Notes: generated by a model not told the origin, from the sequence alone. A DNA stretch of 64,000 nucleotides from an uncultured Prevotellaceae bacterium (GCA_900321965.1 ONYA01000009.1:1-64000); one strand, 5' to 3'. Numbered from the stretch's first letter, positions 42,937-51,889 are shown. A program made the numbers and translations.

Positions 42937-44739
42937 TTATGACTTGTTAGCTTTCTTTCGCTGGTCGTGGTCGAGGATGGTCTTGCGCATACGCATGGAC
43001 TGTGGCGTCACCTCAACAAGCTCGTCCTCCTTGATATATTCCAGACATTCCTCCAACGACATGACGGTCTTGGGGATGATGCGGGCCTTGTCGTCGGTAC
43101 CCGAAGCACGGACGTTGGTCAGCTGCTTGGCCTTGCAGACGTTGATGACGAGGTCGTTGTCGTGGACGTGCTCGCCGACGACCTGTCCCATATAGACGTC
43201 CTCACCCGGATCGATGAAGAACTTACCACGGTCCTGCAGCTTGTCGATGGCGTAGGCAAAGGCGTTGCCCGTCTCAAGGGCTATCATCGAACCGTTGACG
43301 CGACGCTCAATCTCGCCCTTGTAGGGCTGGTACTCCTTGAAGCGGTGGGCCATGATGGCCTCACCCTGAGAGGCTGTCAGCACGTTGGTACGCAGACCGA
43401 TGATGCCACGCGAGGGGATGTCGAACTCAATGTTGGTGCGCTCGCCCTGACTCTCCATCGAGGTCATCTCGCCCTTGCGGCGGGTCACCATGTCAATCAT
43501 CTTCGAGGCAAACTCCTCGGGGACGTTGATGGTAAGTTCCTCGACGGGCTCGCACTTCACGCCGTCTACCTCTTTATATATAACCTGGGGCTGCCCCACC
43601 TGCAGTTCGTAGCCCTCACGACGCATCGTCTCGATGAGCACAGAGAGGTGTAGCACGCCACGGCCGGAGACGACCCACTTGTCGGTGGAGTCCTCAAACT
43701 GCTCGACACGCAGGGCGAGGTTCTTCTCAAGCTCTTTCTGCAGACGGTCGTTGATATGGCGCGAGGTGACGAACTTACCCTCACGACCGAAGAAGGGCGA
43801 GTCGTTGATGGTAAAGAGCATCGACATCGTCGGCTCGTCAATGGCAATGGGAGGCAGGGGTTCGGGGTTCTCGACGTCGCAGATGGTGTCGCCAATCTCA
43901 AACTTCTCGAGTCCGATGACGGCACAGATGTCGCCGCAGTCTACCTGCTCAATGCGCTGGTGACCCATACCGTCGAAGGTATGCAGTTCCTTAATCTTCG
44001 TCTTCTCCATCGAACCGTCGCGGTGAGCAATCGTCACCTGCTGACCGTCCTTCAGCTTGCCGCGATGGACGCGCCCCACGGCGATACGGCCCGTATAGCT
44101 GCTATAATCCAAAGAGGTGATGAGCATCTGCGGTGTACCCTCAATCTGCTGCGGTGCAGGTATGACCTCGACAATCTTGTCAAGCAGATAGGTGATGTCT
44201 GTGGTCGGCTTCTGCCAGTCCTCGCCCATCCAGCCGTTCTTGGCCGAACCGTAGACGACGGGGAAGTCGAGCTGGTCTTCGGTGGCGTTCAGCGAGAACA
44301 TCAGGTCGAACACCATCTCGTAGACCTCCTCGGGACGACAGTTGGGCTTGTCTACCTTGTTGACAACGACAATAGGCTTGAGGCCGATTTGCAGCGCCTT
44401 CTGAAGCACGAAGCGCGTCTGCGGCATAGGTCCCTCGAAGGCATCGACGAGCAGCAGGCAGCCATCGGCCATGTTGAGCACGCGCTCAACCTCGCCACCG
44501 AAGTCCGAGTGTCCCGGAGTGTCGATGATATTGATTTTCGTTCCTTTCCAGTTGATACTCACATTCTTCGAGAGAATAGTGATGCCTCGCTCACGCTCGA
44601 GGTCATTGGCGTCCAGTACTTGGCTCGACAGGTTCTGTCCCTCGCGGAAGAGGTTTCCTGCCAGCATCATCTTGTCCACGAGCGTCGTCTTGCCGTGGTC
44701 TACGTGAGCAATAATTGCAATGTTTCTGATATCCTGCAT
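42937..44739 (-). CDS. typA: Translational GTPase TypA/BipA
   Basis: 600 residues from ATG 44739, giving [20 protein letters not shown]; the earlier start at 44766 lies within the -7 box. The five G motifs are clear: AHVDHGKT (G1), RGIT (G2), DTPGH (G3), NKVDK (G4) and GSA (G5). The C-terminal part has EF-G-like domains III and V and the family-specific end with [20 protein letters not shown] and [19 protein letters not shown]. TypA binds ribosomes and is needed under stress or cold for 50S assembly and translation of some mRNAs. It is transcribed away from rpsO, with two identical -7 boxes facing each other. Confidence 0.95.
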   Translation of the reverse strand: MQDIRNIAIIAHVDHGKTTLVDKMMLAGNLFREGQNLSSQVLDANDLERERGITILSKNVSINWKGTKINIIDTPGHSDFGGEVERVLNMADGCLLLVDAFEGPMPQTRFVLQKALQIGLKPIVVVNKVDKPNCRPEEVYEMVFDLMFSLNATEDQLDFPVVYGSAKNGWMGEDWQKPTTDITYLLDKIVEVIPAPQQIEGTPQMLITSLDYSSYTGRIAVGRVHRGKLKDGQQVTIAHRDGSMEKTKIKELHTFDGMGHQRIEQVDCGDICAVIGLEKFEIGDTICDVENPEPLPPIAIDEPTMSMLFTINDSPFFGREGKFVTSRHINDRLQKELEKNLALRVEQFEDSTDKWVVSGRGVLHLSVLIETMRREGYELQVGQPQVIYKEVDGVKCEPVEELTINVPEEFASKMIDMVTRRKGEMTSMESQGERTNIEFDIPSRGIIGLRTNVLTASQGEAIMAHRFKEYQPYKGEIERRVNGSMIALETGNAFAYAIDKLQDRGKFFIDPGEDVYMGQVVGEHVHDNDLVINVCKAKQLTNVRASGTDDKARIIPKTVMSLEECLEYIKEDELVEVTPQSMRMRKTILDHDQRKKANKS

Positions 44740-44763
44740 ACGTCGTTTTGTTGAAATCGGGTG

Positions 44764-44771
44764 CAAAGGTA
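44764..44771 (-). promoter_or_regulatory. -7 box TACCTTTG for typA
   Basis: CAAAGGTA on the + strand, 25 bp before ATG 44739. The 13-bp context (TTGTACCTTTGCA) is repeated exactly in the divergent rpsO promoter. Confidence 0.7.
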
Positions 44772-44791
44772 CAAATTTTCTTTGAAAAAAA

Positions 44792-44822
44792 CTTGTTATA
44801 TCAGAAAAAAGTTGTACCTTTG
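44792..44822 (+). promoter_or_regulatory. Promoter of rpsO: TTG, 19-bp spacer, TACCTTTG
   Basis: CTTG at 44792-44795 and TACCTTTG at 44815-44822 are separated by 19 bp, the expected Bacteroidetes layout. The start codon is 91 bp downstream, leaving an untranslated leader. Confidence 0.75.
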
Positions 44823-44825
44823 CAG

Positions 44826-44880
44826 CCGCATTTGAAAGATGTGCCCGTTTTTATGATGGAGCGGGAGGCATCCGAAAGAT
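44826..44880 (+). promoter_or_regulatory. Possible structured leader of rpsO mRNA
   Basis: The leader can form a hairpin: GATG and CCCG (about 44839-44849) pair with CGGG and CATC (about 44863-44873), and GAAAGATG occurs on both sides. S15 represses its own mRNA through leader structures in several bacteria; that this is such a site is only inference. Confidence 0.3.
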
Positions 44881-44912
44881 GTTTAGTATTAACAAAATCA
44901 TCATTAAACATT

Positions 44913-45182
44913 ATGTATTTAGACAAAGAAAAGAAGGTTGAGATTTTCAGCCAGTACGGCAAGGGTGCTACTGACACCGGTTCTGCCGAAGCACAGATTG
45001 CCCTGTTCACCTATCGTATCAAGCACCTGACGGAGCACCTGAAGAAGAACCACAAGGACTTCGGTACTGCCCGTTCGCTGACCATGATGGTAGGTCGTCG
45101 CCGCAAGCTGCTGAAGTATCTCTATGTGAACGACATCAACCGCTACCGTGCTATCGTGAAGGCTCTCGGCCTGCGTAAGTAA
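44913..45182 (+). CDS. rpsO: 30S ribosomal protein S15
   Basis: 89 residues from ATG 44913, the standard length. S15 binds 16S rRNA early in small-subunit assembly. Diagnostic segments are GATDTGSAEAQIALFTYRI, LTEHLKKNHKDFGT, then RSLTMMVGRRRKLLKYL and YRAIVKALGLRK. The frame is open further upstream (to 44748), but that part covers the promoter and leader and is not coding. A terminator follows at 45207, so the gene appears to be monocistronic. Confidence 0.96.
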   Translation: MYLDKEKKVEIFSQYGKGATDTGSAEAQIALFTYRIKHLTEHLKKNHKDFGTARSLTMMVGRRRKLLKYLYVNDINRYRAIVKALGLRK

Positions 45183-45206
45183 TAAGGTTGTCAAAACACC
45201 ACTGTT

Positions 45207-45239
45207 AAAACCGCGTAGGGAAATCCCTATGCGGTTTTA
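45207..45239 (+). terminator. Terminator of rpsO
   Basis: AAAACCGCGTAGGG pairs with CCCTATGCGGTTTT around a short AAAT loop, 25 bp after the rpsO stop. Confidence 0.85.
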
Positions 45240-45250
45240 TAGTTTTACCC

Positions 45251-45282
45251 CTTGACGGATACAAATAATTGTCGTATCTTTG
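45251..45282 (+). promoter_or_regulatory. Promoter of the small lipoprotein gene
   Basis: CTTG at 45251-45254, a 20-bp spacer, then TATCTTTG at 45275-45282; the start codon is 42 bp further on. Confidence 0.7.
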
Positions 45283-45324
45283 CAGCGAGAAATAACATTA
45301 TTCACCTTTTAATACATTACTATT

Positions 45325-45882
45325 ATGAAAAAGATTTACGCTATACTCCCCGCGCTCATCGCCACGCTGATGACGCTGACATTCACCTCGTGTGATGAAG
45401 ACTATGACACCGCCTACACCCTTGAGGGCACTTGGAGGGGCGAGATGAACATCAAGTCCAGATACGGCGGCCATACATACAGTTCAACCTATACCATCAT
45501 CGATTTCCAGCGCACCAATAGCTGGTCAAGCGGCGTAGGCTACTGGGTGGACTACTATTCTGATGCTCCGTGGGACTACGTGGCCAACCACATAGACTGG
45601 ACGGTGGTGAATGGCGAGATCAGAATCTACTTCCGCGAAGAGGGTACGACACTCTATATCCACGACTACGTGCTGAACGACGACCGGTTCCGTGGTACTC
45701 TCTACGACGACGGCCAGCGTGTTGACTTCACGCTCTATCACACCTCGTCACCCAACTGGGGCAGCTACGACCGCTGGGGCTATGATGGCTGGTACGACGA
45801 ATACTATTACTCGCGCACGACCCGCGGTGCCGGCAGCGACTCAACGGCCACGGAGCGTCCCGTACGGAGCATCGGCGACTAA
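45325..45882 (+). CDS. Small lipoprotein of unknown function
   Basis: 185 residues. The N-terminus MKKIYAILPALIATLMTLTF and lipobox FTSC with the acidic DED after it predict a lipoprotein carried to the outer membrane and possibly surface-exposed. The mature part is very rich in Tyr, Trp and Asp (for example GYWVDYYSDAPWDYV and DRWGYDGWYDEYYYS) and reads as alternating beta strands, somewhat like small lipocalin-type domains beginning LEGTWRGEM. I do not recognise a named family. The gene has its own promoter and a terminator shared with the convergent GH28 gene, so it stands alone. Confidence 0.75.
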   Translation: MKKIYAILPALIATLMTLTFTSCDEDYDTAYTLEGTWRGEMNIKSRYGGHTYSSTYTIIDFQRTNSWSSGVGYWVDYYSDAPWDYVANHIDWTVVNGEIRIYFREEGTTLYIHDYVLNDDRFRGTLYDDGQRVDFTLYHTSSPNWGSYDRWGYDGWYDEYYYSRTTRGAGSDSTATERPVRSIGD

Positions 45883-45891
45883 CAGTCACAC

Positions 45892-45922
45892 AAAAAAAAA
45901 GAGGCATTTGCCTCTTTTTTTT
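45892..45922. terminator. Bidirectional terminator between the lipoprotein and GH28 genes
   Basis: An A-run, AGAGGC-ATTT-GCCTCT and a T-run give a compact hairpin usable in both directions. Confidence 0.85.
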
Positions 45923-45926
45923 ATGC

Positions 45927-47393
45927 TTACTCTGTCAGCCGGATGTTGACGTTGTCCTTCTTGATATTCTTACAGTACTGGAAGGTGGCGTCTTTCTTAG
46001 CCGTGATGTCGATGTTCTGAAGAGTGATGCCGTCGATGGGCATCTCGGGCAGTCCGTTGAACTCCATCGCATAACCGGCATTGTGGCAGACGACATTGCG
46101 GATGTCGATGTGGCGGAAGATGGGGGTCTCCTCGGTGACAGGCACATGTTGAGACTCCTGTTGTCCGCCTTCGGCTAACGTTTCAGCGACAGATTTGCCA
46201 CCATAATACATATTAAAGGTGAGGGCGTAGGTCTCGATGTCGGTCATAGAGATGCCGTCGATGAAGATGTTCTCGACGATGCCGCCACGGCCACGGGTAG
46301 ACTTGAAACGCAAGCCGACGTCGGTGCCCACGAACTGGCAGTTTGCCACCTTGATATTCTTCACGCCACCGCTCATCTCGGAGCCTACGACAAAGCCGCC
46401 ATGACCGGCAAAGACGGTACAACCGTCGACGACGACATTGGCACAGGGAATACCGCGGCGACGGCCGTCGGCGTCCTTACCGCTCTTGATGCAGATACCA
46501 TCGTCGCCAGCATCGAAGCGCGAGTTGACAATCAGAGCATTGGTACACGACTCCAGGTCGAGGGCGTCGCCGTTCTGGGCATAGGCGGGGTTACGCACGA
46601 GTACATTATTAATAATAATGTTCTGACACATCAGCGGGTGGAGGTTCCACGCAGGGGAGTTCTGGAAGATAACACCCTCGAGCAGCACGTTCTTACAGTT
46701 GACGAGGCTTACCATGACGGGACGCAGGAACCGCTTCACGGCCTGCCATTCCTCTTCGGTCTGGGCGGCGGGCACGTTCATGTTCGCCCCCTCTTCGCCC
46801 TTGGCATACCCTGCGGATGGCACCCAGTAGTCTTTCTTCATCTCCTGACTGCCAGGAATAGCCAACAGGCGTTTCCAGTGGCCTTCCGTGACTTTGGAGT
46901 GCTTCACGGGACGCCAGTACTGGCCGTTGCCGTCGATGACGCCATGACCGGTGATGCTGATATTGGTAGCACCATTGGCAGAAAGGGGCGACTGGCAGCG
47001 ACGGGTGTCAAGGCCCTCGAAGGATGTCTTGATAAGGGGATAGAGGTTCTCGTCGGCAGCAAACTGGATGACGGCGCCAGCCTCCAAGTGCAGGTCGATA
47101 TTAGAGCGCAGCACCACAGGGCCTGTCTGCCACACGCCACGGGGCACGACGAGGTGACCGCCGCCCATCTTATAGAGCTGGTCAATGGCCTTGGCGAATG
47201 CCTCTGTGCAGAGCTGCTGACCAGTAGGATCGGCGCCGAAATCCTTGAGCGACACCTTCGCATCGGGAATGGCGGGGGCTTTCACTTCTGCCATCTTAAA
47301 CGGCAGGTTGTCGGTGTACTGTTTGTACGGATTCTGTGCTTTCAGACAGAGGACTGCCGAAAGATAGAGGAACAGAAGAACGGTTTTTCTCAT
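45927..47393 (-). CDS. Glycoside hydrolase family 28 (polygalacturonase-like)
   Basis: 488 residues. MRKTVLLFLYLSAVLCLKAQ is a signal peptide. VSLKDFGADPTGQQLCTEAF is the usual start of a GH28 beta-helix. Catalytic motifs follow: NGDALDLESC (where pectinases have N-T-D), DAGDDGICIKSGKDADGR with the paired Asp, GHGGFVVGSEMSGG with the active-site His, and RFKSTRGRGG, the R-x-K equivalent. NTD being NGD is common in bacterial exo-acting or rhamnogalacturonan members. It should cut galacturonan-type pectin in the periplasm or at the surface, feeding the uronate route that includes kduI and exuT elsewhere in the window. It starts 17 bp after folK, so it may be co-transcribed with the housekeeping block. 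Confidence 0.88.
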   Translation of the reverse strand: MRKTVLLFLYLSAVLCLKAQNPYKQYTDNLPFKMAEVKAPAIPDAKVSLKDFGADPTGQQLCTEAFAKAIDQLYKMGGGHLVVPRGVWQTGPVVLRSNIDLHLEAGAVIQFAADENLYPLIKTSFEGLDTRRCQSPLSANGATNISITGHGVIDGNGQYWRPVKHSKVTEGHWKRLLAIPGSQEMKKDYWVPSAGYAKGEEGANMNVPAAQTEEEWQAVKRFLRPVMVSLVNCKNVLLEGVIFQNSPAWNLHPLMCQNIIINNVLVRNPAYAQNGDALDLESCTNALIVNSRFDAGDDGICIKSGKDADGRRRGIPCANVVVDGCTVFAGHGGFVVGSEMSGGVKNIKVANCQFVGTDVGLRFKSTRGRGGIVENIFIDGISMTDIETYALTFNMYYGGKSVAETLAEGGQQESQHVPVTEETPIFRHIDIRNVVCHNAGYAMEFNGLPEMPIDGITLQNIDITAKKDATFQYCKNIKKDNVNIRLTE

Positions 47394-47410
47394 TGTCTTA
47401 GCGTATTTAG

Positions 47411-47842
47411 TTATAGTTTGTTGTTAATTTCTCTGAGCGGCAGCATCACGAAGTCGCGCTCATACATCAGCGGATGCGGTATCTTCAGGTCTGGCTCGTC
47501 GACGCTCAGGTCGTCGTAGAGCAGGATGTCGATGTCTATCGGTCGGTCGGTGTAGTTGCGGTTTGTCAATCTGCGATTGACGTTTTTATGCCGTCCCATG
47601 TCGCGTTCTATCTGTTGCGTCAGCCGCAGAATCTCGCGAGGTGTCTTGTCGGTCTCGCAGAGGATGACGGCATTGAGGAAACGGTAGTCAGACTGGAAGC
47701 CCCACGGCTCCGTCTCGACGAACGACGACTGGCGTGTCACCATCCCTACCCGCTCACTAACCAGAAGGATGGCTCGCTCCAGGTTCTTTCTGCAATCACC
47801 CAGATTCGAGCCCAGTCCCAAATATACCTGATGGTCTGCCAT
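47411..47842 (-). CDS. folK: 6-hydroxymethyl-dihydropterin pyrophosphokinase
   Basis: 143 residues. FolK transfers pyrophosphate from ATP to 6-hydroxymethyl-7,8-dihydropterin in folate synthesis. The family signature is seen in VYLGLGSNLGDCRKNLERAI at the N-terminus, TEPWGFQSDYRFLNAVI, and the C-terminal RPIDIDILLYDD with IPHPLMYERDFVMLPL. The magnesium-binding Asp pair is D-I-D in IDIDIL. It is the last gene of the ftsX to folK block; 57 bp separate it from queA, most of it taken up by a family A repeat. Confidence 0.93.
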   Translation of the reverse strand: MADHQVYLGLGSNLGDCRKNLERAILLVSERVGMVTRQSSFVETEPWGFQSDYRFLNAVILCETDKTPREILRLTQQIERDMGRHKNVNRRLTNRNYTDRPIDIDILLYDDLSVDEPDLKIPHPLMYERDFVMLPLREINNKL

Positions 47843-47858
47843 AATGGTTTAACATATT

Positions 47859-47899
47859 ACTCCCCTCCCTCGCAGGGAGGGGCACAGGGGGTGGGTCTC
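47859..47899. repeat. Family A palindromic repeat between folK and queA
   Basis: ACTCCCCTCCCTCGCAGGGA and the following GGGGCACAGGGGGTGGGTC match one arm of the in-frame repeats in murF-alr and the YfhO gene. It ends one base before the queA stop codon. Confidence 0.85.
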
Positions 47900-49042
47900 C
47901 TAATCGTCGAGAATCAGCAGACCGTCGCCATAGCAGCCGAACATATAGCCATTCTTGACGGCCAGTTCGTAGGCCTCGTAGATGAGCTCATAGCCGCCAA
48001 AGGCTGCCGTCAGCATCATCATCGTCGACTCAGGATGGTAGAAGTTGGCTATCAGCGCATTGGAGAGACCGAAATCGTAAGGCGGGAAGATGAACTTGTT
48101 AGTCCAGCTGTCGAAGGGTTTCAGCATACCGTCGGTGCCGACAGACGACTCTGTGGCACGTGCCGTACTGACACCCACGGCGCACACACGGCGGCCCTGT
48201 TCCTTGGTCTCGTTCACCAGACGGCAGCACTCGTCAGGGATGATGACCTGCTCTGACCCCATCTTATGCTTGGTCAGATCCTCCACCTCGATGGGGTCGA
48301 AGCATCCTAAACCACAGTGAACGGTGAGGTAGGCGAAGTTGAAGCCGCGAATCTCCATCATCTTCATCAGTTCGCGACTGAAATGCAGACCTGTGGCAGG
48401 GGCAGTAACGGCACCCTCATTGCGGGCAAAGATCGTCTGGAAGTTCTCCATATCATCTGCATCGGCGGGACGGCGGTCGACGATGTAGCGGGGCAGTGGG
48501 GCCTCACCCAAGGCAAAGAGCTCGCGTTTGAACTCCTCGTGCTCACAGTCGTAGAGGAAGCGCAGCGTACGTCCGCGGCTAGTGGTGTTGTCGATGACCT
48601 CAGCCACCATCGGGCCGTCCTCTTCGAAGAAGAGCTTATTGCCGATACGTATCTTGCGGGCTGGCTCGACGAGCACATCCCACAAGCGCAGTTCCTCGTT
48701 GAGTTCGCGCAACAAGAACACCTCTATCTGAGCGTCGGTCTTCTCCTTCGTGCCGTAGAGACGGGCGGGGAACACCTTGGTGTCGTTGAAGATGAAGGTG
48801 TCGCCCTCGTCGAAGTAGTTCACCAAGTCGCGGAATGTCAAGAACTGGTCGGTATCGTTGCCGTCAGCATCTTTCCGGAACATCTCTATCGTCTGACGCT
48901 TGCGGTGAACCACCATCAGTCGCGACTGGTCACGACTGAAAACGCGCTCTTCCGTACCGTCCTCATTCTTAAAGGTGCGGTGCGGCGGATAAAGGGCTAC
49001 TTGCTCTTCGGGCAACTTGAATCTGAATTGTGATAGTTTCAT
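47900..49042 (-). CDS. queA: S-adenosylmethionine:tRNA ribosyltransferase-isomerase
   Basis: 380 residues, slightly longer than the usual 345-350. QueA moves the ribosyl part of S-adenosylmethionine onto preQ1 in tRNA to form epoxyqueuosine. The start [20 protein letters not shown] is typical, as are [54 protein letters not shown] and, near the end, [18 protein letters not shown]. An extra acidic segment near residues 28-65 ([15 protein letters not shown]) accounts for much of the added length. It lies downstream of truB on the same strand, so two tRNA-modifying enzymes are adjacent. Confidence 0.94.
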   Translation of the reverse strand: MKLSQFRFKLPEEQVALYPPHRTFKNEDGTEERVFSRDQSRLMVVHRKRQTIEMFRKDADGNDTDQFLTFRDLVNYFDEGDTFIFNDTKVFPARLYGTKEKTDAQIEVFLLRELNEELRLWDVLVEPARKIRIGNKLFFEEDGPMVAEVIDNTTSRGRTLRFLYDCEHEEFKRELFALGEAPLPRYIVDRRPADADDMENFQTIFARNEGAVTAPATGLHFSRELMKMMEIRGFNFAYLTVHCGLGCFDPIEVEDLTKHKMGSEQVIIPDECCRLVNETKEQGRRVCAVGVSTARATESSVGTDGMLKPFDSWTNKFIFPPYDFGLSNALIANFYHPESTMMMLTAAFGGYELIYEAYELAVKNGYMFGCYGDGLLILDD

Positions 49043-49073
49043 TATTTTGGTTGTTTTGTTTTTTTATTTTATA

Positions 49074-49136
49074 GGACTTATAGGTCTTATGGGACTTATG
49101 AGACCTATGGGTCTTATTGGTCTTATTAGACCTATT
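49074..49136. repeat. Seven-unit 9-bp tandem repeat between truB and queA
   Basis: Units GGACTTATA, GGTCTTATG, GGACTTATG, AGACCTATG, GGTCTTATT, GGTCTTATT and AGACCTATT run without gaps. The last unit contains the truB stop codon (49132-49134). Confidence 0.85.
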
Positions 49137-49830
49137 CGTCCAATTGGTTGTCTAACCACTGCGGGAAGCTGTCGAAGGTCTGGCAGTCCTCGATGCGGAC
49201 GTTGCCCACGCGGGTACGGCAGAGCGCTGTCAGGAAGGCGCCACTGCCCAAAGCCTGACCGATGTCGCGGGCCAGCGAGCGGATATAGGTACCCTTACCA
49301 CAGACCACACGGATGCTCATCTGCATCGTCGCAGGGTCAAAGGCGGTCAGCTCAATCTCGTCGATGCGCACGGGCTTGGCAGCCAGGCGGTGGTCGACAC
49401 CCTTGCGAGCCAACTCATACGCCCTGTCGCCTGCCACCATACAGGCAGAATAGAGGGGCGGTTCCTGGAGAATCTCGCCGACGAAATCGGCGAGTACACG
49501 AAGGATGAGCTCGCGGGTGATATGGCGTGTCGGATAGGTCATGTCGACGGTATGCTCACGGTCGAACGACGGTGTCGTGGCTCCGAGTTGCAGGGTGGCG
49601 GTGTACTCCTTGTCGTGGAGCTGCAACGTCTCTATCTGCTTCGTGGCCTTACCCGTACAGAGGATAAGCACACCCGTAGCCAAAGGGTCGAGGGTGCCGG
49701 CATGTCCCATCTTCACCCGCTTGACGTGCAGCTTCTTCGACACGACGTAGCGGATGTGGGCCAGGGCGCCGAACGACGACATCCGGTAGGGCTTATTGAT
49801 ATAGATGAATGTTCCTTCGTTGAAATCCAT
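49132..49830 (-). CDS. truB: tRNA pseudouridine(55) synthase
   Basis: 232 residues from ATG 49830, giving MDFNEGTFIYINKPYRMSSF; an upstream start at 49950 would add 40 residues from inside uppP and is rejected. The catalytic Asp lies in KMGHAGTLDPLATGVLILC. KEYTATLQLGATTPSFDRE and VVCGKGTYIRSLARDIG are the other conserved TruB segments. It makes pseudouridine 55 in the T-loop of tRNAs. The start codon shares one base with the uppP stop (TAATG), so translation is coupled. Confidence 0.94.
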   Translation of the reverse strand: MDFNEGTFIYINKPYRMSSFGALAHIRYVVSKKLHVKRVKMGHAGTLDPLATGVLILCTGKATKQIETLQLHDKEYTATLQLGATTPSFDREHTVDMTYPTRHITRELILRVLADFVGEILQEPPLYSACMVAGDRAYELARKGVDHRLAAKPVRIDEIELTAFDPATMQMSIRVVCGKGTYIRSLARDIGQALGSGAFLTALCRTRVGNVRIEDCQTFDSFPQWLDNQLDE

Positions 49831-50687
49831 TAGTCTACCATTGCAAGTGAATGACCCGTCAGCAGCAACACGATGATAATGGTGCCGACGATGATGCGAT
49901 AGATACCAAATGCCTTGAAACCATACTTGGTGAGAAAGGCCACGAACCACTTCATGGCCAGCAAGGCCACGACAAAGGCCACGACACAGCCTAAGAGGAG
50001 CATCATGATATTATGTGACGTAGCCCAGGCGGCATCTTCCTTGACAAGGTCGAGCAGGTCGAGGAGCGTGGCACCGGCCATCGTGGGCACTGCCAGGAAG
50101 AACGAGAACTCAGCAGCGCGCTTACGTGTCAGTCCCTGTGTCATACCGCCTACGATGGTGGCCATCGACCGCGATACGCCGGGGATGACCGAGATACACT
50201 GGTACAGGCCTATCATAAAGGCGCGCTTCTCGTTGACTTTCCTGTCGTCGCTGCCTTTGTTGAAGAGCTTGTCGCAGAACAGCATGAACACACCGCCTAC
50301 CACCAGCATCACGGCGACCACCTCGACGCTGTCGAGCAGCCAGTCGAGCAGGCCGGACTTCTTCGCCGCCAGACCGATGATGACCGCTGGTAGCACGCCC
50401 ACGAAAAGGAGCCAGTAGAAGTAGTACCTGTGTTTCAGGCGCTGCCACCACGAACAGCCCTCGGGGGCTGACGAACAGTCGAACTTGAAGAACCGCTTCC
50501 AGTAGAGGCACACCACCGAGAGGATGGCGCCAAACTGTATAATGAACGTAAAGGCGTGGACGAAAGGGTCACCCTGCTCGATGCCCAAGAGGTTCTGGGT
50601 GATAATCATGTGTCCCGTCGACGAGACGGGCAGGAACTCGGTGAGTCCCTCCACGATGGCGATGATGACGGTTTCTATCCAGGTCAT
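49830..50687 (-). CDS. uppP: Undecaprenyl-diphosphate phosphatase
   Basis: 285 residues, mostly membrane helices. UppP/BacA dephosphorylates undecaprenyl diphosphate to recycle the lipid carrier of peptidoglycan and other envelope polymers. The first catalytic motif is VEGLTEFLPVSSTGHMII with the conserved E-x-x-x-E and S-S-T-G-H, and the second is VIPGVSRSMATIVGGM with P-G-x-S-R-S. It overlaps the DUF3098 gene by ATGA upstream and truB by TAATG downstream. Confidence 0.95.
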   Translation of the reverse strand: MTWIETVIIAIVEGLTEFLPVSSTGHMIITQNLLGIEQGDPFVHAFTFIIQFGAILSVVCLYWKRFFKFDCSSAPEGCSWWQRLKHRYYFYWLLFVGVLPAVIIGLAAKKSGLLDWLLDSVEVVAVMLVVGGVFMLFCDKLFNKGSDDRKVNEKRAFMIGLYQCISVIPGVSRSMATIVGGMTQGLTRKRAAEFSFFLAVPTMAGATLLDLLDLVKEDAAWATSHNIMMLLLGCVVAFVVALLAMKWFVAFLTKYGFKAFGIYRIIVGTIIIVLLLTGHSLAMVD

Positions 50688-50941
50688 TTAGTCTCCTCCT
50701 TCTGCACTTCGTCCTTCGACTTATGCACCACGGCATAAATCATCGACAGGAATCCCAGCAGGCACACCACGGGTGCCACCACTATGCGGCGGGTACTGAA
50801 AATATCGGGGTTGTAAGCCTCTTCTGTCGAGCTGCCACCACTCATCAGGATGAAACCGATGATGACAACCACCATACTCACGGCCAGCAGGATAAAGTTC
50901 ATGCGGCCAAAGGCGAAATCTCTTTTCATATTATCGTTCAT
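50684..50941 (-). CDS. DUF3098 small membrane protein
   Basis: 85 residues with two membrane segments: MNFILLAVSMVVVIIGFILM and RIVVAPVVCLLGFLSMIYAVV, joined by a loop containing YNPDIFSTRR, the conserved DUF3098 feature. The N-terminus is short and basic (MKRDFAFGRMN) and the tail is rich in Lys/Glu. DUF3098 genes stand between ftsX and uppP in many Bacteroidetes, which suggests a link to division or envelope synthesis, but no function is established to my knowledge. The stop overlaps the uppP start. Confidence 0.85.
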   Translation of the reverse strand: MNDNMKRDFAFGRMNFILLAVSMVVVIIGFILMSGGSSTEEAYNPDIFSTRRIVVAPVVCLLGFLSMIYAVVHKSKDEVQKEETK

Positions 50942-50959
50942 ATCCTCAATTTTACTTGA

Positions 50960-51008
50960 TTTAATGTTTAATTTCTAATGTTTAATGTTTAATCTTTAAT
51001 GTTTAATG
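50960..51008. repeat. Seven-unit TTTAATG heptamer array after ftsX
   Basis: Seven contiguous 7-bp units from 50960 to 51008, mostly TTTAATG with TTTAATT, TCTAATG and TTTAATC variants. It fills the gap between ftsX and the DUF3098 gene. Confidence 0.85.
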
Positions 51009-51010
51009 TT

Positions 51011-51889
51011 CTAAATTTTATACAGTTCCTGCGCCCGCATTCTCAGGAAGCGGTTCACGGAGATATACGAGCACAGCGACGTAATCACCAGTCCGAAGAG
51101 CAGGACGGCAATGCCCGTAGCGGCCAACACCTGCCATGTGATAATAAACGTCAGGTTGGGCTCGTACTGATAGAGGCTCCACACCCCTGCACCCAAGACG
51201 ATGCAGGCCAACAGTGCTGCAACGAGTCCGACGACCAGTCCCGTGTACATAAACGGACGGCGGATAAAGCCCCAGGAGGCACCCACTAACTTCATCGTGT
51301 GTATGAGGAAGCGCTGCGAATAGACACGCAGACGCACCGTATTGCTCACCAACGAATAGCTGATGAACGTCAGCAGCAGCGCCAGCACCAACAGCACCAG
51401 ACTCACCTTCTGCAGGTTCTTGTTCACCTTGTCCATCAGGTCTTCCTGATAGGCCACATCGCTCACCTTCGGGTTCTTCCTCAGCTCGGCAGCTATCCAG
51501 GCCAGGGAGTCGCGGTTGGCATAGTCCGACTTCAGCTGCAGTTCCAGCGTCGCCACGAAGGGGTTCATACCCAAGAACTCCGAGGGGTCGCTGCCCATGG
51601 CTTCCGTCTGGTCCTTCAGCGCCTGCTCCTTGCTGACATAGTCGATGTTGTGGGCGTAGGGCCGATGGTAAAGTTCACGACACAGCCGATGGGCATCGTT
51701 CGTGCTCACCGTGTCGCCCAGCATGACGGTCACCGTCAAGTGCTCCTTCACATAATTAGAAAGGTTATGGGCTGTGAGTACTGAGAATACCACAAGCCCA
51801 AGCAATATCAGCACCATCGTCGTACTGATACACAATGTAACAACCTGCAAGCCGTGACGGCGACGGGTCGTCCTTTTTTTCTTACTCAT
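51011..51889 (-). CDS. ftsX: Cell division protein FtsX
   Basis: 292 residues. FtsX is the membrane part of FtsEX, which activates cell-wall hydrolases at the septum. The topology fits: a basic cytoplasmic start (MSKKKRTTRRRHG), one membrane helix (TTMVLILLGLVVFSVL), an extracytoplasmic domain of about 130 residues with VTVMLGDTV and PEFLGMNPF-like SEFLGMNPFVATLEL, then three helices with RVYSQRFLIHTMKLVGAS, the conserved FtsX loop. No ftsE gene is adjacent, which is usual in Bacteroidetes. It has a good promoter and heads the block ftsX, DUF3098, uppP, truB, queA, folK. Confidence 0.9.
   Translation of the reverse strand: MSKKKRTTRRRHGLQVVTLCISTTMVLILLGLVVFSVLTAHNLSNYVKEHLTVTVMLGDTVSTNDAHRLCRELYHRPYAHNIDYVSKEQALKDQTEAMGSDPSEFLGMNPFVATLELQLKSDYANRDSLAWIAAELRKNPKVSDVAYQEDLMDKVNKNLQKVSLVLLVLALLLTFISYSLVSNTVRLRVYSQRFLIHTMKLVGASWGFIRRPFMYTGLVVGLVAALLACIVLGAGVWSLYQYEPNLTFIITWQVLAATGIAVLLFGLVITSLCSYISVNRFLRMRAQELYKI

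Noticed and set aside
43756-44754. 332-codon plus-strand frame opposite typA
   Set aside because: TypA is unambiguous on the minus strand; the opposite frame has no signal or domain.
46401-47519. 372-codon plus-strand frame opposite GH28 and folK
   Set aside because: It spans two real genes on the other strand and shows no protein features.
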